Assembly: GCA_945863875.1 (NCBI GenBank)
Contig: CAMBBS010000013.1
Coordinates: 49,880 to 113,879 of the forward strand
Origin: Desulfopila aestuarii DSM 18488
Lineage (GTDB): Bacteria; Desulfobacterota; Desulfobulbia; Desulfobulbales; Desulfocapsaceae
DNA: 64,000 nt
Direction: 5' to 3'
Made by a program: the position numbers and the translations under genes
Shown here: piece after piece, positions 32,588 through 41,879 of the stretch
Numbering within the stretch: the first letter of the stretch is position 1
Layout: each line of letters opens with the position of its first letter
Notes under the pieces: model-generated
What the model saw: only the letters and a program-made list of their open reading frames with translations
The model's database searches: none
Told to the model about the DNA's origin: nothing

Positions 32588-33313
32588 TCAACGCAGCCTC
32601 AAGGCGTAGACATCCGGAAAACCCAGATCTCTGATTTTCTGCATGGTCCTCTCGTTGTCGTACTCGACAAATCGAACCTCTAACAACCGGTTTTCCATGT
32701 CCCATAGAATATATTTGGCGCGCTTATCGCCATCTCTTGGCTGCCCGACGCTGCCGCAGTTGATGATATACTGAGCATCCGGCAGCAGCACCACCGTCTC
32801 CCGTCCAAGAACCCGGCGGCTCACCACGCCGTCGTGGCCAGTTACCAGCTGCAGCCGGTGAGTATGTCCGACAAAAAAGAAAGCAGCGTGCGCCGAGGCA
32901 AAGAGCGTCGCTATTTTTTCATCCGACTGCCTGTCCAGATAGCGAAATACCGAATCCGGCGGATAGCCATGAACAAAATGAGCATTGTCGAATGCCAGAT
33001 GAGTCGGCAGGCAGCGGCAGAACTCTTTGTTTTTATGGGACAAAAGTTTTTCCGTCTTGATGTTGTTTTCCGCCGCCTGAAAATTAAGCCACCTCCTGCC
33101 GCGCGGATCAACCAGGGCAAATTCGTGGTTGCCGAGCACGGATTGATAGCCGAGCTGCCGCATGCGGCACATCACCGCCTCCGGGTCAGGACCATAGCCG
33201 ATATTATCGCCAAGACCGATGACCCGCTGCACGCCCTGGGCCTTAAGATCCCGACGCACAGCCTCGAAGGCCTCAAGGTTGCCATGGATATCGGCAAGCA
33301 CGGCTATCTTCAT
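32588..33313 (-). CDS. Calcineurin-like metallophosphoesterase
   Basis: A 241-residue phosphoesterase of the YfcE/serine-threonine phosphatase-like fold. Metal motifs are DIHGN at the start, GLGDNIGYGPDP, GNHE, HGYPPDS and GHTH. The ATG at 33313 begins the conserved MKIAVLADIHGN; it is 7 bases after the ABC-F stop. Just before a kinase gene, it could act as the opposing phosphatase, but a nucleotide or phosphodiester substrate is equally possible. Confidence 0.85.
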   Translation of the reverse strand: MKIAVLADIHGNLEAFEAVRRDLKAQGVQRVIGLGDNIGYGPDPEAVMCRMRQLGYQSVLGNHEFALVDPRGRRWLNFQAAENNIKTEKLLSHKNKEFCRCLPTHLAFDNAHFVHGYPPDSVFRYLDRQSDEKIATLFASAHAAFFFVGHTHRLQLVTGHDGVVSRRVLGRETVVLLPDAQYIINCGSVGQPRDGDKRAKYILWDMENRLLEVRFVEYDNERTMQKIRDLGFPDVYALRLR

Positions 33314-33320
33314 TTGCCGT

Positions 33321-35156
33321 TCATCCGATCTTTTTACCTTCCAGTTCATCCCAGCGATGGTACAACTGCTCTACCTTCGCCTGCGTTAGCTCCAGTTCCT
33401 GCCAGCACTGGTCCAGCCCATCCGGGTTGACGACTATTTCCGGCAGCTCCATCTTCTTTTGCAGCAGCTCGACCCGCGCCTCTTCTGCCGCAATGATCTC
33501 CTCAATCTGATCGTACTCACGCTGATCCATGTAGGACAAACGACCGTTACCCTTTTTTTCCACCGGCTCCTGCCCGCCTTTACCGCTGCCTTTCTTTGCG
33601 CTTTCCTCCACTTTCCCGGTCTCCGGCAGATCGGCCAGCCATTGCTCATAGTCGGCATAATAGATGACACCACTTTTGCCGCCAAAGCCAAGCAGCCGCT
33701 GACAGACCCGGTCAAGCAGATAGCGGTCGTGGCTGACCAGGACAAGGGCCCCAGGAAAATCGAGCAGACTTGCCTCAAGGACATCTAAAGAGGCAATATC
33801 GAGATCATTGGTCGGTTCATCGAGGAGCAGGATATCAGCCGGCTGCCGCATAAGTCCGGCAATGAGGATACGGGCCTGCTCTCCTCCGGAAAGTTGACCG
33901 ACCGGCGTTTCCAGCTGGTCAGGGCGAAACAGAAATTTCTTCGCCCAGGACACCACATGCAGGGACCGGCCGTTATACATGACCGCATCGCCCTCCGGGG
34001 CCAGTGCCCGGCGCAGGCTGAGCGCCGGATCGATAGTTGCTCTGTTCTGATCAAAAGAGACGACACGAATTTTATCCACAGCCTTGATAGTGCCGGAGTC
34101 GGGGACTTCACCAGACGGATCGGCTGCTCCGGCAAGAATTTTCATCAGCGTCGATTTACCGCAGCCGTTTCGGCCGAGCAGGCCCAGCCGGCTGCCTGGC
34201 GACAGAACAATATCGAGGTCGCTGAACAGGGTTCGACCTCCGAATGCTTTAGCAATACCCTGGGCTTCGAGCAGTTTTTTCGTTTTCCTGCCGGTCGCTT
34301 CAAAGTCAATCTGCACATTTGACAACGAGCGGTTTCGAGCCTTCACCTCGGCCAGCTCGCCGGTCAGTTTATAGGCTTCGTCAATGCGATATTTGGCCTT
34401 GGTCGACCGCGCCTTCGGGCCGCGCCGCAACCACTCGATTTCCCGGCGGGCTTTATTGGCCAGGCGTTCTTCCTCTTCCATCTGCCCCACGAGGAACTCT
34501 TCACGTTTCTCAAGAAACTCCGAGTAAGAGCCCTGCACCTGAAAAGTTCCTTCAGGATATACCGCCGACAGCTCGACCATTCTGTTGCTGCAGTTTTCCA
34601 GGAAGTGCCGGTCATGGCTGACCAGCAGGAAGGCGGACGGCCCCGCATTGCCCGTGAGCATTTTTTCCAGCCAGAGAATGCCTTCGATATCGAGATGGTT
34701 GGTCGGCTCATCCATAACCAGCACATCGGGGGCGACAAGCATTGCCCGACAGATCGACAACCTCTTGCGCCAGCCGCCGGACAGATTCTTTACCGGCGCG
34801 TCGCTATCGGGAAATTCGGCGCGGCTGAGAAGCGTATCGATCCGGTAGTATTTTTCTGTCTCTTCTATATCTTCGTCATTGAGCGCGGCCATGAGATTAT
34901 GGCTGACGCTGTGTTCCTCATCAAAGAGATCCTCCTGGGCCAGGTAGCTGAGACGGACAAATTTCCGGCGAAGGAGCTGCCCACCGTCCTGCTCCTCTAA
35001 GCCACAGATAATTTTTAGTAATGTTGATTTTCCCGAGCCATTCGGCCCAATAACACCAATCCTGTCGCCATTACCGACCATCAGGCTGATATTCTGAAAA
35101 AGAGCTTGCGCTCCGAACGATTTGGAAACTGATTTGCAGGTAATTAGATTTGACAT
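33321..35156 (-). CDS. uup: ABC-F ATPase, Uup type
   Basis: A 611-residue protein with two ABC domains and no membrane part. First domain: GPNGSGKSTLLKI, LSGGWRKRLSICRAML, VMDEPTNHLD. Second: GRNGCGKSTLMKILAG, LSGGEQARILIAGL, LLDEPTNDLD. A charged linker lies between and a lysine/glutamate-rich C-terminal coiled coil (about residues 545-605) follows, as in Uup. ABC-F proteins act on the ribosome; Uup also affects DNA recombination intermediates. It is first in an operon with the phosphoesterase and kinase. Confidence 0.9.
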   Translation of the reverse strand: MSNLITCKSVSKSFGAQALFQNISLMVGNGDRIGVIGPNGSGKSTLLKIICGLEEQDGGQLLRRKFVRLSYLAQEDLFDEEHSVSHNLMAALNDEDIEETEKYYRIDTLLSRAEFPDSDAPVKNLSGGWRKRLSICRAMLVAPDVLVMDEPTNHLDIEGILWLEKMLTGNAGPSAFLLVSHDRHFLENCSNRMVELSAVYPEGTFQVQGSYSEFLEKREEFLVGQMEEEERLANKARREIEWLRRGPKARSTKAKYRIDEAYKLTGELAEVKARNRSLSNVQIDFEATGRKTKKLLEAQGIAKAFGGRTLFSDLDIVLSPGSRLGLLGRNGCGKSTLMKILAGAADPSGEVPDSGTIKAVDKIRVVSFDQNRATIDPALSLRRALAPEGDAVMYNGRSLHVVSWAKKFLFRPDQLETPVGQLSGGEQARILIAGLMRQPADILLLDEPTNDLDIASLDVLEASLLDFPGALVLVSHDRYLLDRVCQRLLGFGGKSGVIYYADYEQWLADLPETGKVEESAKKGSGKGGQEPVEKKGNGRLSYMDQREYDQIEEIIAAEEARVELLQKKMELPEIVVNPDGLDQCWQELELTQAKVEQLYHRWDELEGKKIG

Positions 35157-35418
35157 AACGGACCAAAAAACGGAAAATGAACCACGGAAACGAAACCTTT
35201 ACGAACCGTGACATTCCTGGAGGATGGTAAAATACGTAGCAGATACAGTACATTCAGGGCGAATCGTCACCAAAGGAAAGGCTTTTCTTGTTGCTTAATT
35301 CATCCCACCCTTGTATACAAAAGGAAATTTTACTCATTGCATCCAAGGAACTCTTTCAATAGACTGCAGACATCATACTTTTTGTTTTCCTGATTAACAA
35401 CTCTTTTGGATTCGTATA

Positions 35419-36384
35419 ATGGATGAACAACTGCATATTATTATAGCCGGCAACAAGGGAAAAGTCTTTAAGCTGCCCTGTTCACGAAGAAAAATATGCC
35501 TTATCATCTCGGCATCGGTCGTCGCTCTTTTGTTCCTCACGGTCACTAGCATCGTTTCCTTCTCTCTCTATAGCAAAAACTGCACTATTTCCAACCAGCT
35601 CGCCCGCCTGCAGGAAAAACTGCACACCAGCAGTGAGCAGATAGCCAGGCACAACACGTTGACAGAAGAAGAACGGCTAAAAATCGACTTAAAAGTTGCC
35701 CGGCTCGAATTGAACAACATGAAGCAGGCCACTGCCTTCAAAGAAGAAAAAGAATCGCTGCTCTCCACGGCCATTGAAGAACTCAATGTACGCAGCGAAC
35801 TGATTGAGAAAATTATCGGCAGTATCGGTATCAAAATACCGCAGAACGACGACAGTGATTCAAAACACCGTGGCGGCCTGTTTATCCAGCAGCCCGATAC
35901 GGAAACGGATAACCTTCTGTATAAAGCCGACAAATATCTCAATACTATTCGCTCCCTGCCCCTTGGCACACCGGTGCAGGGAAGCATCACCTCCAGATTC
36001 GGCAAACGACGAGATCCAATGAATAAAAAATCGGCCTTTCATCCCGGGGTTGACATTCGCGGGAAAAGAGGTGAAAAAATTTACGCTACTGCTGACGGTG
36101 TCGTCATAAAATCCTTTCGAAACAGCGGATACGGCAACTATGTCGCCATCGACCACGGCAACGGCTACACAACCTCCTATGCCCATATGCAGAAATATCT
36201 CGTCCAGAAAGGCCACAGGGTAGAGAGAGGTCAGCCCATTGGTCTGGTCGGCAATACGGGCAGATCGACAGGCCCGCACCTGCATTACGAGATAGCGCTG
36301 GATGACAAACCAATTAACCCATATAACTTTATGAAGGTCGCAAACCTGCTGGAAAAGTCATCCTCTTTGCCGGAGAAAAAATAA
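35419..36384 (+). CDS. M23-family (LytM) cell-wall peptidase with coiled coil
   Basis: A 321-residue membrane-anchored protein: a short cytoplasmic start, one membrane helix (about residues 27-50), a coiled coil (about 55-140), then a LytM domain. Zinc ligands are in HPGVD and HLH (GPHLHYEI). It should cut peptidoglycan cross-links or regulate amidases in the periplasm. The next gene, a bactofilin, begins two bases after its stop, a common pairing in which the bactofilin scaffold positions the peptidase. Confidence 0.9.
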   Translation: MDEQLHIIIAGNKGKVFKLPCSRRKICLIISASVVALLFLTVTSIVSFSLYSKNCTISNQLARLQEKLHTSSEQIARHNTLTEEERLKIDLKVARLELNNMKQATAFKEEKESLLSTAIEELNVRSELIEKIIGSIGIKIPQNDDSDSKHRGGLFIQQPDTETDNLLYKADKYLNTIRSLPLGTPVQGSITSRFGKRRDPMNKKSAFHPGVDIRGKRGEKIYATADGVVIKSFRNSGYGNYVAIDHGNGYTTSYAHMQKYLVQKGHRVERGQPIGLVGNTGRSTGPHLHYEIALDDKPINPYNFMKVANLLEKSSSLPEKK

Positions 36385-36386
36385 TC

Positions 36387-36821
36387 ATGGCCATGTTTGG
36401 AAAATCAATGAGCGCAGAACAGGAAATGAAAAAAGTCGACAGTGAAGCCATTTCATCAATTATTGATAAAAGCATGACCATCAAAGGTGAGATGCGATTC
36501 AAAGGTAAAACACGGATCGATGGGACAATAAACGGCAATATCGACGGAGAACATTTAATCCTCAGCGAAACCGGCAAGGTTGTTGGCGACATCCAGGCAT
36601 CCTCTTTCAACTGTTATGGAACCTTTGAGGGGAATGTCCATGCCACCATGCTGACTGCGAGAAAAAACTGCTCCATACATGGGAAGATTGAAGCTGGCAG
36701 CCTGACTGTCGAACCCGGTGCATCGATCCAGGGAGAAATTAAAGCAGCAGCAAAAGATCTGAAACCTGCGGAAAAGGATGGTCCAATTGCCCTTGCCGTA
36801 AAAAAATCTGCCGAAAAATAA
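36387..36821 (+). CDS. Bactofilin (polymer-forming cytoskeletal protein)
   Basis: A 144-residue protein with a central beta-helix of repeating hydrophobic/glycine pattern (GEMRFKGKTRIDGTINGNID and similar), flanked by short disordered ends. Bactofilins (DUF583) polymerise without nucleotide and organise cell-wall enzymes. It follows the M23 peptidase with two bases between, so one mRNA is likely. Confidence 0.9.
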   Translation: MAMFGKSMSAEQEMKKVDSEAISSIIDKSMTIKGEMRFKGKTRIDGTINGNIDGEHLILSETGKVVGDIQASSFNCYGTFEGNVHATMLTARKNCSIHGKIEAGSLTVEPGASIQGEIKAAAKDLKPAEKDGPIALAVKKSAEK

Positions 36822-36839
36822 CACTCTTCTGATAAAAAG

Positions 36840-37103
36840 ATGCAAAAGCGATCATCGTCTATGCCATTTGATCCACCTACAGTCGCAAACCTGCTCAAAT
36901 GTCCTTACTGCGGCAACGAATTAGATTTTTTCGAGATCACCGACGACGTCATCACCACGACGCATTATATCCAGAACAGCGACGGCAGTTTCACTATTGA
37001 AAGCAAAAGCTCCCAGTCTCTTGGCGATGTAAAGCTCTTTTGCGGCAACTGCGAGGAGGACATCACCGAATTCCATCAACGGTTCTCGGAGATGATTTTT
37101 TGA
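36840..37103 (+). CDS. Small zinc-ribbon protein, unknown
   Basis: An 87-residue protein with two cysteine pairs, CPYCGNEL and CGNCEEDI, about 46 residues apart, consistent with one zinc ribbon. No family recognised. It lies between the bactofilin and ATP-grasp genes in the same direction; its stop overlaps the likely TTG start of the latter. An alternative ATG at 36861 would remove seven residues. Confidence 0.6.
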   Translation: MQKRSSSMPFDPPTVANLLKCPYCGNELDFFEITDDVITTTHYIQNSDGSFTIESKSSQSLGDVKLFCGNCEEDITEFHQRFSEMIF

Positions 37104-37879
37104 AAGATCCCCCGGCACTTATCCTTGATAACCAGACCCTCTTTTCCTGCTATCAACAGCTCAACAAAAACGACATCATATGCGGAAGAATCCGTTTGAA
37201 GCCAGGCGAAGAGCATGTGCTGCTTGACCTGCTCGAACGGGGAATACACCTTATTCCGTCGGCGACGGCGCAGCTGGCAAGCAGATCCAAAACCTTCCAG
37301 GCCAGGATATTCAGTGAATTCATGCTGCCGGGCACCTTAGCAATTTACGACACCCACGCACTACTGAGCGCCTCCTCTTTTTACCGGCAACAGCAATACA
37401 CCAAAGTCATCGTCAAACACGACCGAAAAAACGGCGGCCTGGGTGTACATATTTTCAACGACATTGAAGAGCTGTACAACCATGCCGGCAAGGGTCTTTT
37501 TTCTTTTCCTTTTGTCATTCAGCCCTACCAAAGCACAAGCAGGGACATCCGGGTGATTATTCTCGGCGACTATCTCGAGGCCTACGAACGGATTAATCCA
37601 CACAACCTCAGGAAGAATCTGCACTGCGGTGGACATGCGTCACCTTACGGTATTTCTCTGCAACAGCTGGATTTCTGCAGAAGAGTCATGCAGCGCGGGA
37701 AATTCCCCTATGCCCATATCGACCTCATGCTGACCACGGACGGTGCCTGTCACCTACTGGAAATAAATCTTCGCGGAGGGTTGAAAGGGGCGAAAATATC
37801 GGGGAGGGAGTATCTGAACAAGCAGGCAGTGATCCACGAAGACCTTCTGACAGACATGCATGCACCTCGACAAGGGTAA
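37100..37879 (+). CDS. ATP-grasp (RimK-like) ligase
   Basis: A 259-residue protein with the ATP-grasp pattern: VIVKHDRKNGGLGV (nucleotide lysine and glycine loop), FPFVIQPYQSTSRDIRVIILGD, and HLLEINLRGG with the metal-binding glutamate and asparagine. I start it at the TTG at 37100, which forms a TTGA overlap with the previous stop and has GGAG upstream; an internal start 60 bases earlier would run through the zinc-ribbon gene. RimK relatives add amino acids to a carboxylate; the substrate here is unknown, possibly a cell-wall or cofactor peptide. Confidence 0.75.
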   Translation: MKDPPALILDNQTLFSCYQQLNKNDIICGRIRLKPGEEHVLLDLLERGIHLIPSATAQLASRSKTFQARIFSEFMLPGTLAIYDTHALLSASSFYRQQQYTKVIVKHDRKNGGLGVHIFNDIEELYNHAGKGLFSFPFVIQPYQSTSRDIRVIILGDYLEAYERINPHNLRKNLHCGGHASPYGISLQQLDFCRRVMQRGKFPYAHIDLMLTTDGACHLLEINLRGGLKGAKISGREYLNKQAVIHEDLLTDMHAPRQG

Positions 37880-37978
37880 ACGCCTACAGCTCGGAGGTCA
37901 TGCAGTTTTTCAAGTATACCGGTGAATGGTGAGCGATAAGACATGACAGCATTATACGGATTCGGTAGCAGCAAAACA

Positions 37979-38014
37979 AAAAGGGAGAATGCCGCCGAGG
38001 CATACTCCCTTTTT
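37979..38014. terminator. Terminator between the ATP-grasp gene and dsrC
   Basis: 13-bp stem AAGGGAGAATGCC/GGCATACTCCCTT with one mismatch, 5-base loop, flanked by A-run and T5. It serves both converging genes. Confidence 0.8.
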
Positions 38015-38041
38015 AACTTACAGTATCAGCGTATACAATTA

Positions 38042-38359
38042 TTATACACAGCCTGTCGGCTTGGGCAGACCAGCCATTTTACAGGCTCCCTTGCCAGGTC
38101 CTGATGGGAACAGCTCGTAAATTCTTTTCAGTGGGAAACCGGTGGTCTTGGAGAGGATACGAACCATTGGTGCGATTCCATTCTTTTTGTAGTATTCCTG
38201 CAGGGCATCGATAACTTTCTGATGCTCGTCAGTCATTTCACCGATTCCCTCAACGCCTTTGACATAATCAACCCAATCCTGATTGAAATCATCACCTTTC
38301 AGCAGGAATCCGTCTTCATCTACTTCAAATGTACTTCCGTTGTGTTCGAGAGTTGGCAT
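38042..38359 (-). CDS. dsrC: DsrC sulfur-carrier protein
   Basis: A 105-residue DsrC/TusE family protein. The flexible C-terminal arm GPGKGACKMAGLPKPTGCV has both conserved cysteines, the penultimate and the one ten residues before, which in sulfate reducers form the trisulfide made by DsrAB. It stands alone, away from dsrAB, with AAGGAGG before the ATG and a near-consensus promoter. Physically close in the genome to the Mvh/Hdr operon; its trisulfide is a possible electron acceptor for HdrD/DsrK-like proteins. Confidence 0.95.
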   Translation of the reverse strand: MPTLEHNGSTFEVDEDGFLLKGDDFNQDWVDYVKGVEGIGEMTDEHQKVIDALQEYYKKNGIAPMVRILSKTTGFPLKRIYELFPSGPGKGACKMAGLPKPTGCV

Positions 38360-38930
38360 TACAAACCTCCTTAGAATATTATTTTTTATAGCTTTCGCCG
38401 TTTTATAATTTAGAACTAACTACGGCTTATTACTATAGCCAAAACAATTTGTCAAGTGATTGACGAACCATTTATACAGCTTAATTGGCCGCCCGGAACG
38501 ACTAGAAAAACCTGCTAACGTTCTAACAACATGCGATAACTGACATCGTAGCGGCAAAATGAACACCTCGTACGCATGGGCAAAATTGCCGCTCTTTTCA
38601 AGACACTTCGACAGACTGTTGCCGGCAAAAAAGGAAATCATTTTAATGAGCCGAGCAGAGGACCTTTTTTGTTGCATATGTCTAGTATTTTTCTTCCGCA
38701 TTTAGGTATTTCTACGAGATCGCTTCGCACGCCACCCGTCAATCCACATGCTTCGACGCCAGAAGGAAATCGATTTTTACTTGCACAGGAGAACAAGAAA
38801 GAGTAAATCGAACAGACTGTTATATCCTTGGTTTGTCATGCCAACCTATTGCCGCTGAGTTTTTTCTCTCGTGATAAAATCAGCTCACAAGCCTCAATAA
38901 ACATTAACTACAAGCTCTTAATCTACTTTC
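38360..38930. other. 571-base gap between dsrC and the PpiD-like gene
   Basis: Besides the dsrC promoter I see one plausible plus-strand promoter, TTGCCG (38849-38854), 17 bases, TGATAA (38872-38877), about 50 bases before the foldase ATG. The middle (about 38460-38840) shows no convincing gene, repeat or RNA. Confidence 0.4.
38427..38455 (-). promoter_or_regulatory. Strong sigma70-type promoter of dsrC
   Basis: On the minus strand TTGACA (38450-38455), a 17-base spacer and TAATAA (38427-38432), giving a leader of about 60 bases. High similarity to consensus fits the abundance of DsrC. Confidence 0.7.
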
Positions 38931-40826
38931 ATGCTGCAGATACTCCGCAAAAAAGCCCAGTCACCTTTTATTCAAATCATCGTTGTCATTATTGCCCTGG
39001 TTTTCATATTCTGGGGTGTCGGTGCCAATCTCAATGGCGATCGCCAGTCGGCATTGGTTGTCAACGGTGAAACCATTACCTTTCAGGAATTCCAGCAGGC
39101 CTACGACACGGCCTACCAACGGCTCAGCGACCAGTTCGGCGGCACCGTGCCAAAGGGACTCGCCGAAACCTTCGGGGTCAAGCAACAGGTCATAATGCAG
39201 CTGGTGCAGACAACACTTTTGCGGCAGGGTGCGGAAGAGATGGGGTTGCAGGTCAGTGCGCAGGAGATTCGGAAAATTATTGAAGAGATGGTGCAGTTTC
39301 AAGAAAACGGCGTGTTCAGTATTGATCGATACAAAACCGTGCTGGCGGCAAACAGAATGGCGCCGACAAAATTTGAAGACTCCATGCGGTTTGACCGCCT
39401 GTCTGAAGTTGCCGCCCGGGAAATCAGCAACTTTGCCGGTGCAGTGACGAATTTTGAAATCGAAGAGATCTATCGCCGGCAGAATGAAAAGATCGCCGTC
39501 AACTATGTGCAGATAACCCCCGGACAGTATGTCGACAAGGTGACGATAGATGACACAAAGCTGAAGGCCTGGTTTGAAACCGTCAAGGACAACTACAAAT
39601 CCGCACCACATATTAAACTGAAATATCTAGCAGTTACCTATGACGAGGTTGGTCGCAAGGTAGAAATCGACACGAGCAAAATTGAGGAATATTACCGCAA
39701 TAACCTAGAAACCTTCCAGGTTCCAGAACAAAGGCACGCTCGGCATATACTTCTGTCAGCAGGTGAAAAGGACTCCGCCGAACGGCATCAGGCGCAGGCC
39801 GGAAAAGCTGCAGAAGTCCGCAAAATTGCCCTGACAGGGAAGGATTTCAGCGAAGTTGCCAAAGAATATTCCGAGGAGCCTTCGAAGGATTCGGGGGGGG
39901 ATCTTGGATTTTTTTCCGCAGGACAAATGGTACCGACTTTCGACCAGGCTGTCTTTGCCATGCAGCCTGGCGAAATCAGTGAGGTGGTGAAAACACAGTT
40001 TGGCTACCACATCATTAAGCTCGAAGAGATTCAAGCGGCAAAAACCAGTCCTCTTGCCGAGGCCGCCGACGAAATCAAAACTATTCTGCAAAGAAAAGAA
40101 GCGGAAAACCTGGCCTTCCAGGTAGCCAATGACGCCTATGAGGGAATAATCGGGGCTGGCAGTCTGACAAAATATGCCGAGACGCACCCGGATACTCCTA
40201 TTGCACAGACTGACTTCTTCACAAAAAGCAATGCTCCGGCTGCTTTGAAAACCGATACGCAGTTTTTAGACAAGGCCTTTGAGCTTAACAAAGGTGAACT
40301 GAGCTCCCTGATCAAAGGGCAGACCGGCTATGCAGTTCTCTTTGCCGAAGATATCAAGGAGCCGGAAATCCCTGCCTTTGAGAGCATAAAGGACACCCTG
40401 GTAAAGGATTACCAAGCGGCGGAATCCAAGAAATTCGCCGAAACGTCTGCCGGCGAGCTGCTAAAAAACCTCCACGACGGAAAAACGCTGGAGGCTATGG
40501 CCGAGAAGATGGGCATCGCCGTTCTGGCGTCAGGTTTCATCACTCAAAGCGGACAAAACGACAAGACGACATTCCCCTCCGCCCTGCTTGGCGATGCTTT
40601 TCTGCTCTCGGCATCTGTCCCATTACCTGAAAAACCCGGCAAAGTCGGCGACGATTTTTTTGTCTACACCTTTGTCGACAGACAGACCCCTGCTCTGCCC
40701 GACGACAGTGAAGAAATTGCACAATATCGGCAAAATCTGTTAAGGGCCAAGCAGCAACAGCTCCTTTCTGCCTGGCTGCGTCACCAGGAAATGAATGCGG
40801 AAATAACCAGACATCCAAGCCTGTGA
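38931..40826 (+). CDS. PpiD-like periplasmic peptidyl-prolyl isomerase
   Basis: A 631-residue foldase: a short cytoplasmic start, one membrane helix (about residues 13-32), a SurA_N-type chaperone region, and a parvulin domain around residues 245-365 (RHILLS, KEYSEEPSKDSGGDLGFF, GYHIIKLEE). The second half is a further SurA-like segment. It helps outer-membrane and secreted proteins fold. It is a single gene followed by a weak hairpin (40866-40890). Confidence 0.88.
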   Translation: MLQILRKKAQSPFIQIIVVIIALVFIFWGVGANLNGDRQSALVVNGETITFQEFQQAYDTAYQRLSDQFGGTVPKGLAETFGVKQQVIMQLVQTTLLRQGAEEMGLQVSAQEIRKIIEEMVQFQENGVFSIDRYKTVLAANRMAPTKFEDSMRFDRLSEVAAREISNFAGAVTNFEIEEIYRRQNEKIAVNYVQITPGQYVDKVTIDDTKLKAWFETVKDNYKSAPHIKLKYLAVTYDEVGRKVEIDTSKIEEYYRNNLETFQVPEQRHARHILLSAGEKDSAERHQAQAGKAAEVRKIALTGKDFSEVAKEYSEEPSKDSGGDLGFFSAGQMVPTFDQAVFAMQPGEISEVVKTQFGYHIIKLEEIQAAKTSPLAEAADEIKTILQRKEAENLAFQVANDAYEGIIGAGSLTKYAETHPDTPIAQTDFFTKSNAPAALKTDTQFLDKAFELNKGELSSLIKGQTGYAVLFAEDIKEPEIPAFESIKDTLVKDYQAAESKKFAETSAGELLKNLHDGKTLEAMAEKMGIAVLASGFITQSGQNDKTTFPSALLGDAFLLSASVPLPEKPGKVGDDFFVYTFVDRQTPALPDDSEEIAQYRQNLLRAKQQQLLSAWLRHQEMNAEITRHPSL

Positions 40827-40887
40827 TATCACCTGATGTCAGGGCAAAGATCCGAGGCGACGGAATGAGGCGCGGAACTTCCCCGCC

Positions 40888-41610
40888 TCACTCTGCATTT
40901 TTCGCTGCTAACAGGGCTTTTTTCTTCTCTATATTACTCTCCAGGACTCTCCTGACCCCCGCATGGGAGAGTTGAATGTCGTACTCGTTCTTTAGTTTTC
41001 TGGAAATATCACGATAGGACCAACGGTCCTCACGCATAGCGCTTATCGCCTGGATGACTTGCTGCTGGGCAGTATTCTCCACCAGCATTCTGTCATCGTT
41101 AACCTCCCAGCCAAAGGGTACAGGCCCGCCGATATACCGGCCCTGTTTTTTGAGATTTCTTTTCGTCGCGCGAATTGCTTCCCCATGGCCGCTGTTTTCA
41201 CATACGGCCAGGGCGGATAACAGTTTCATGACGATGCCGGCACTCCCTTCCGAGACAACAAGCTTTCTCTTCTCATCCACCGTGATGTTCCCACCGAGAT
41301 CCATGCAGTACAGGGCAGTGTCATTTTTTCGCAACGTCCCAAGCAGAGTGGCGCCCTCTCCGGCTGAACTGAGAATCCACTCCGCTTTCATGATGACAAG
41401 CGCATCCCCGGCGGAACATTCCTCAACCAGTCTGCGGCCTTCGGGCCTCTCCTTAAAAGGTCGTTTCAAACTGGCCCCCGCTTCGACCCTTATCTCATCA
41501 ATTGCCAGACCGAAGGTCCGTGCATACTCATGCAGAGCACTTTTCTGCTCTGCTTCAGCCACCAGATGCTCGTTCTCCAGGGCGAGAAATATATAGCCTA
41601 AAACCGTCAT
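40888..41610 (-). CDS. Serine-recombinase-like protein with degenerate catalytic domain
   Basis: A 240-residue protein that aligns in outline with the resolvase N-terminal domain (VLGYIFLALENEHLVAEAEQ; GDALVIMKAEWILSS) plus a Recombinase-type region and C-terminal HTH (GGPVPFGWEVNDD, WSYRDISRKL). The nucleophile motif YXRVS is replaced by YIFLALE and the LDRLXR active-site helix by AEWILSS, so it should not recombine DNA. It may be a DNA-binding regulator. It ends convergently with ppiD. Confidence 0.65.
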   Translation of the reverse strand: MTVLGYIFLALENEHLVAEAEQKSALHEYARTFGLAIDEIRVEAGASLKRPFKERPEGRRLVEECSAGDALVIMKAEWILSSAGEGATLLGTLRKNDTALYCMDLGGNITVDEKRKLVVSEGSAGIVMKLLSALAVCENSGHGEAIRATKRNLKKQGRYIGGPVPFGWEVNDDRMLVENTAQQQVIQAISAMREDRWSYRDISRKLKNEYDIQLSHAGVRRVLESNIEKKKALLAAKNAE

Positions 41611-41879
41611 TGTCCCATCTCACACGTTGTCATGGTTACTACGCGAAAAGCCGGTCAGCAGATCACCTGGGTCGATATATCCTTCCGCGTAGGGATAGAT
41701 ATGTACACTATAACGGGATGTTCCGTCCAGTCACAGCTACCGACCGGGAAAAAAGGTACAGTTTTTGGTTCTCATTGGATACAGACAATGATATAGTAAC
41801 TGGTTCTCTTTTCGCTCCGCGCGAAAAATACCGACGATATTTACGGGAAAATTTTTCCGCCAAGACTACCCAGGCGTCT

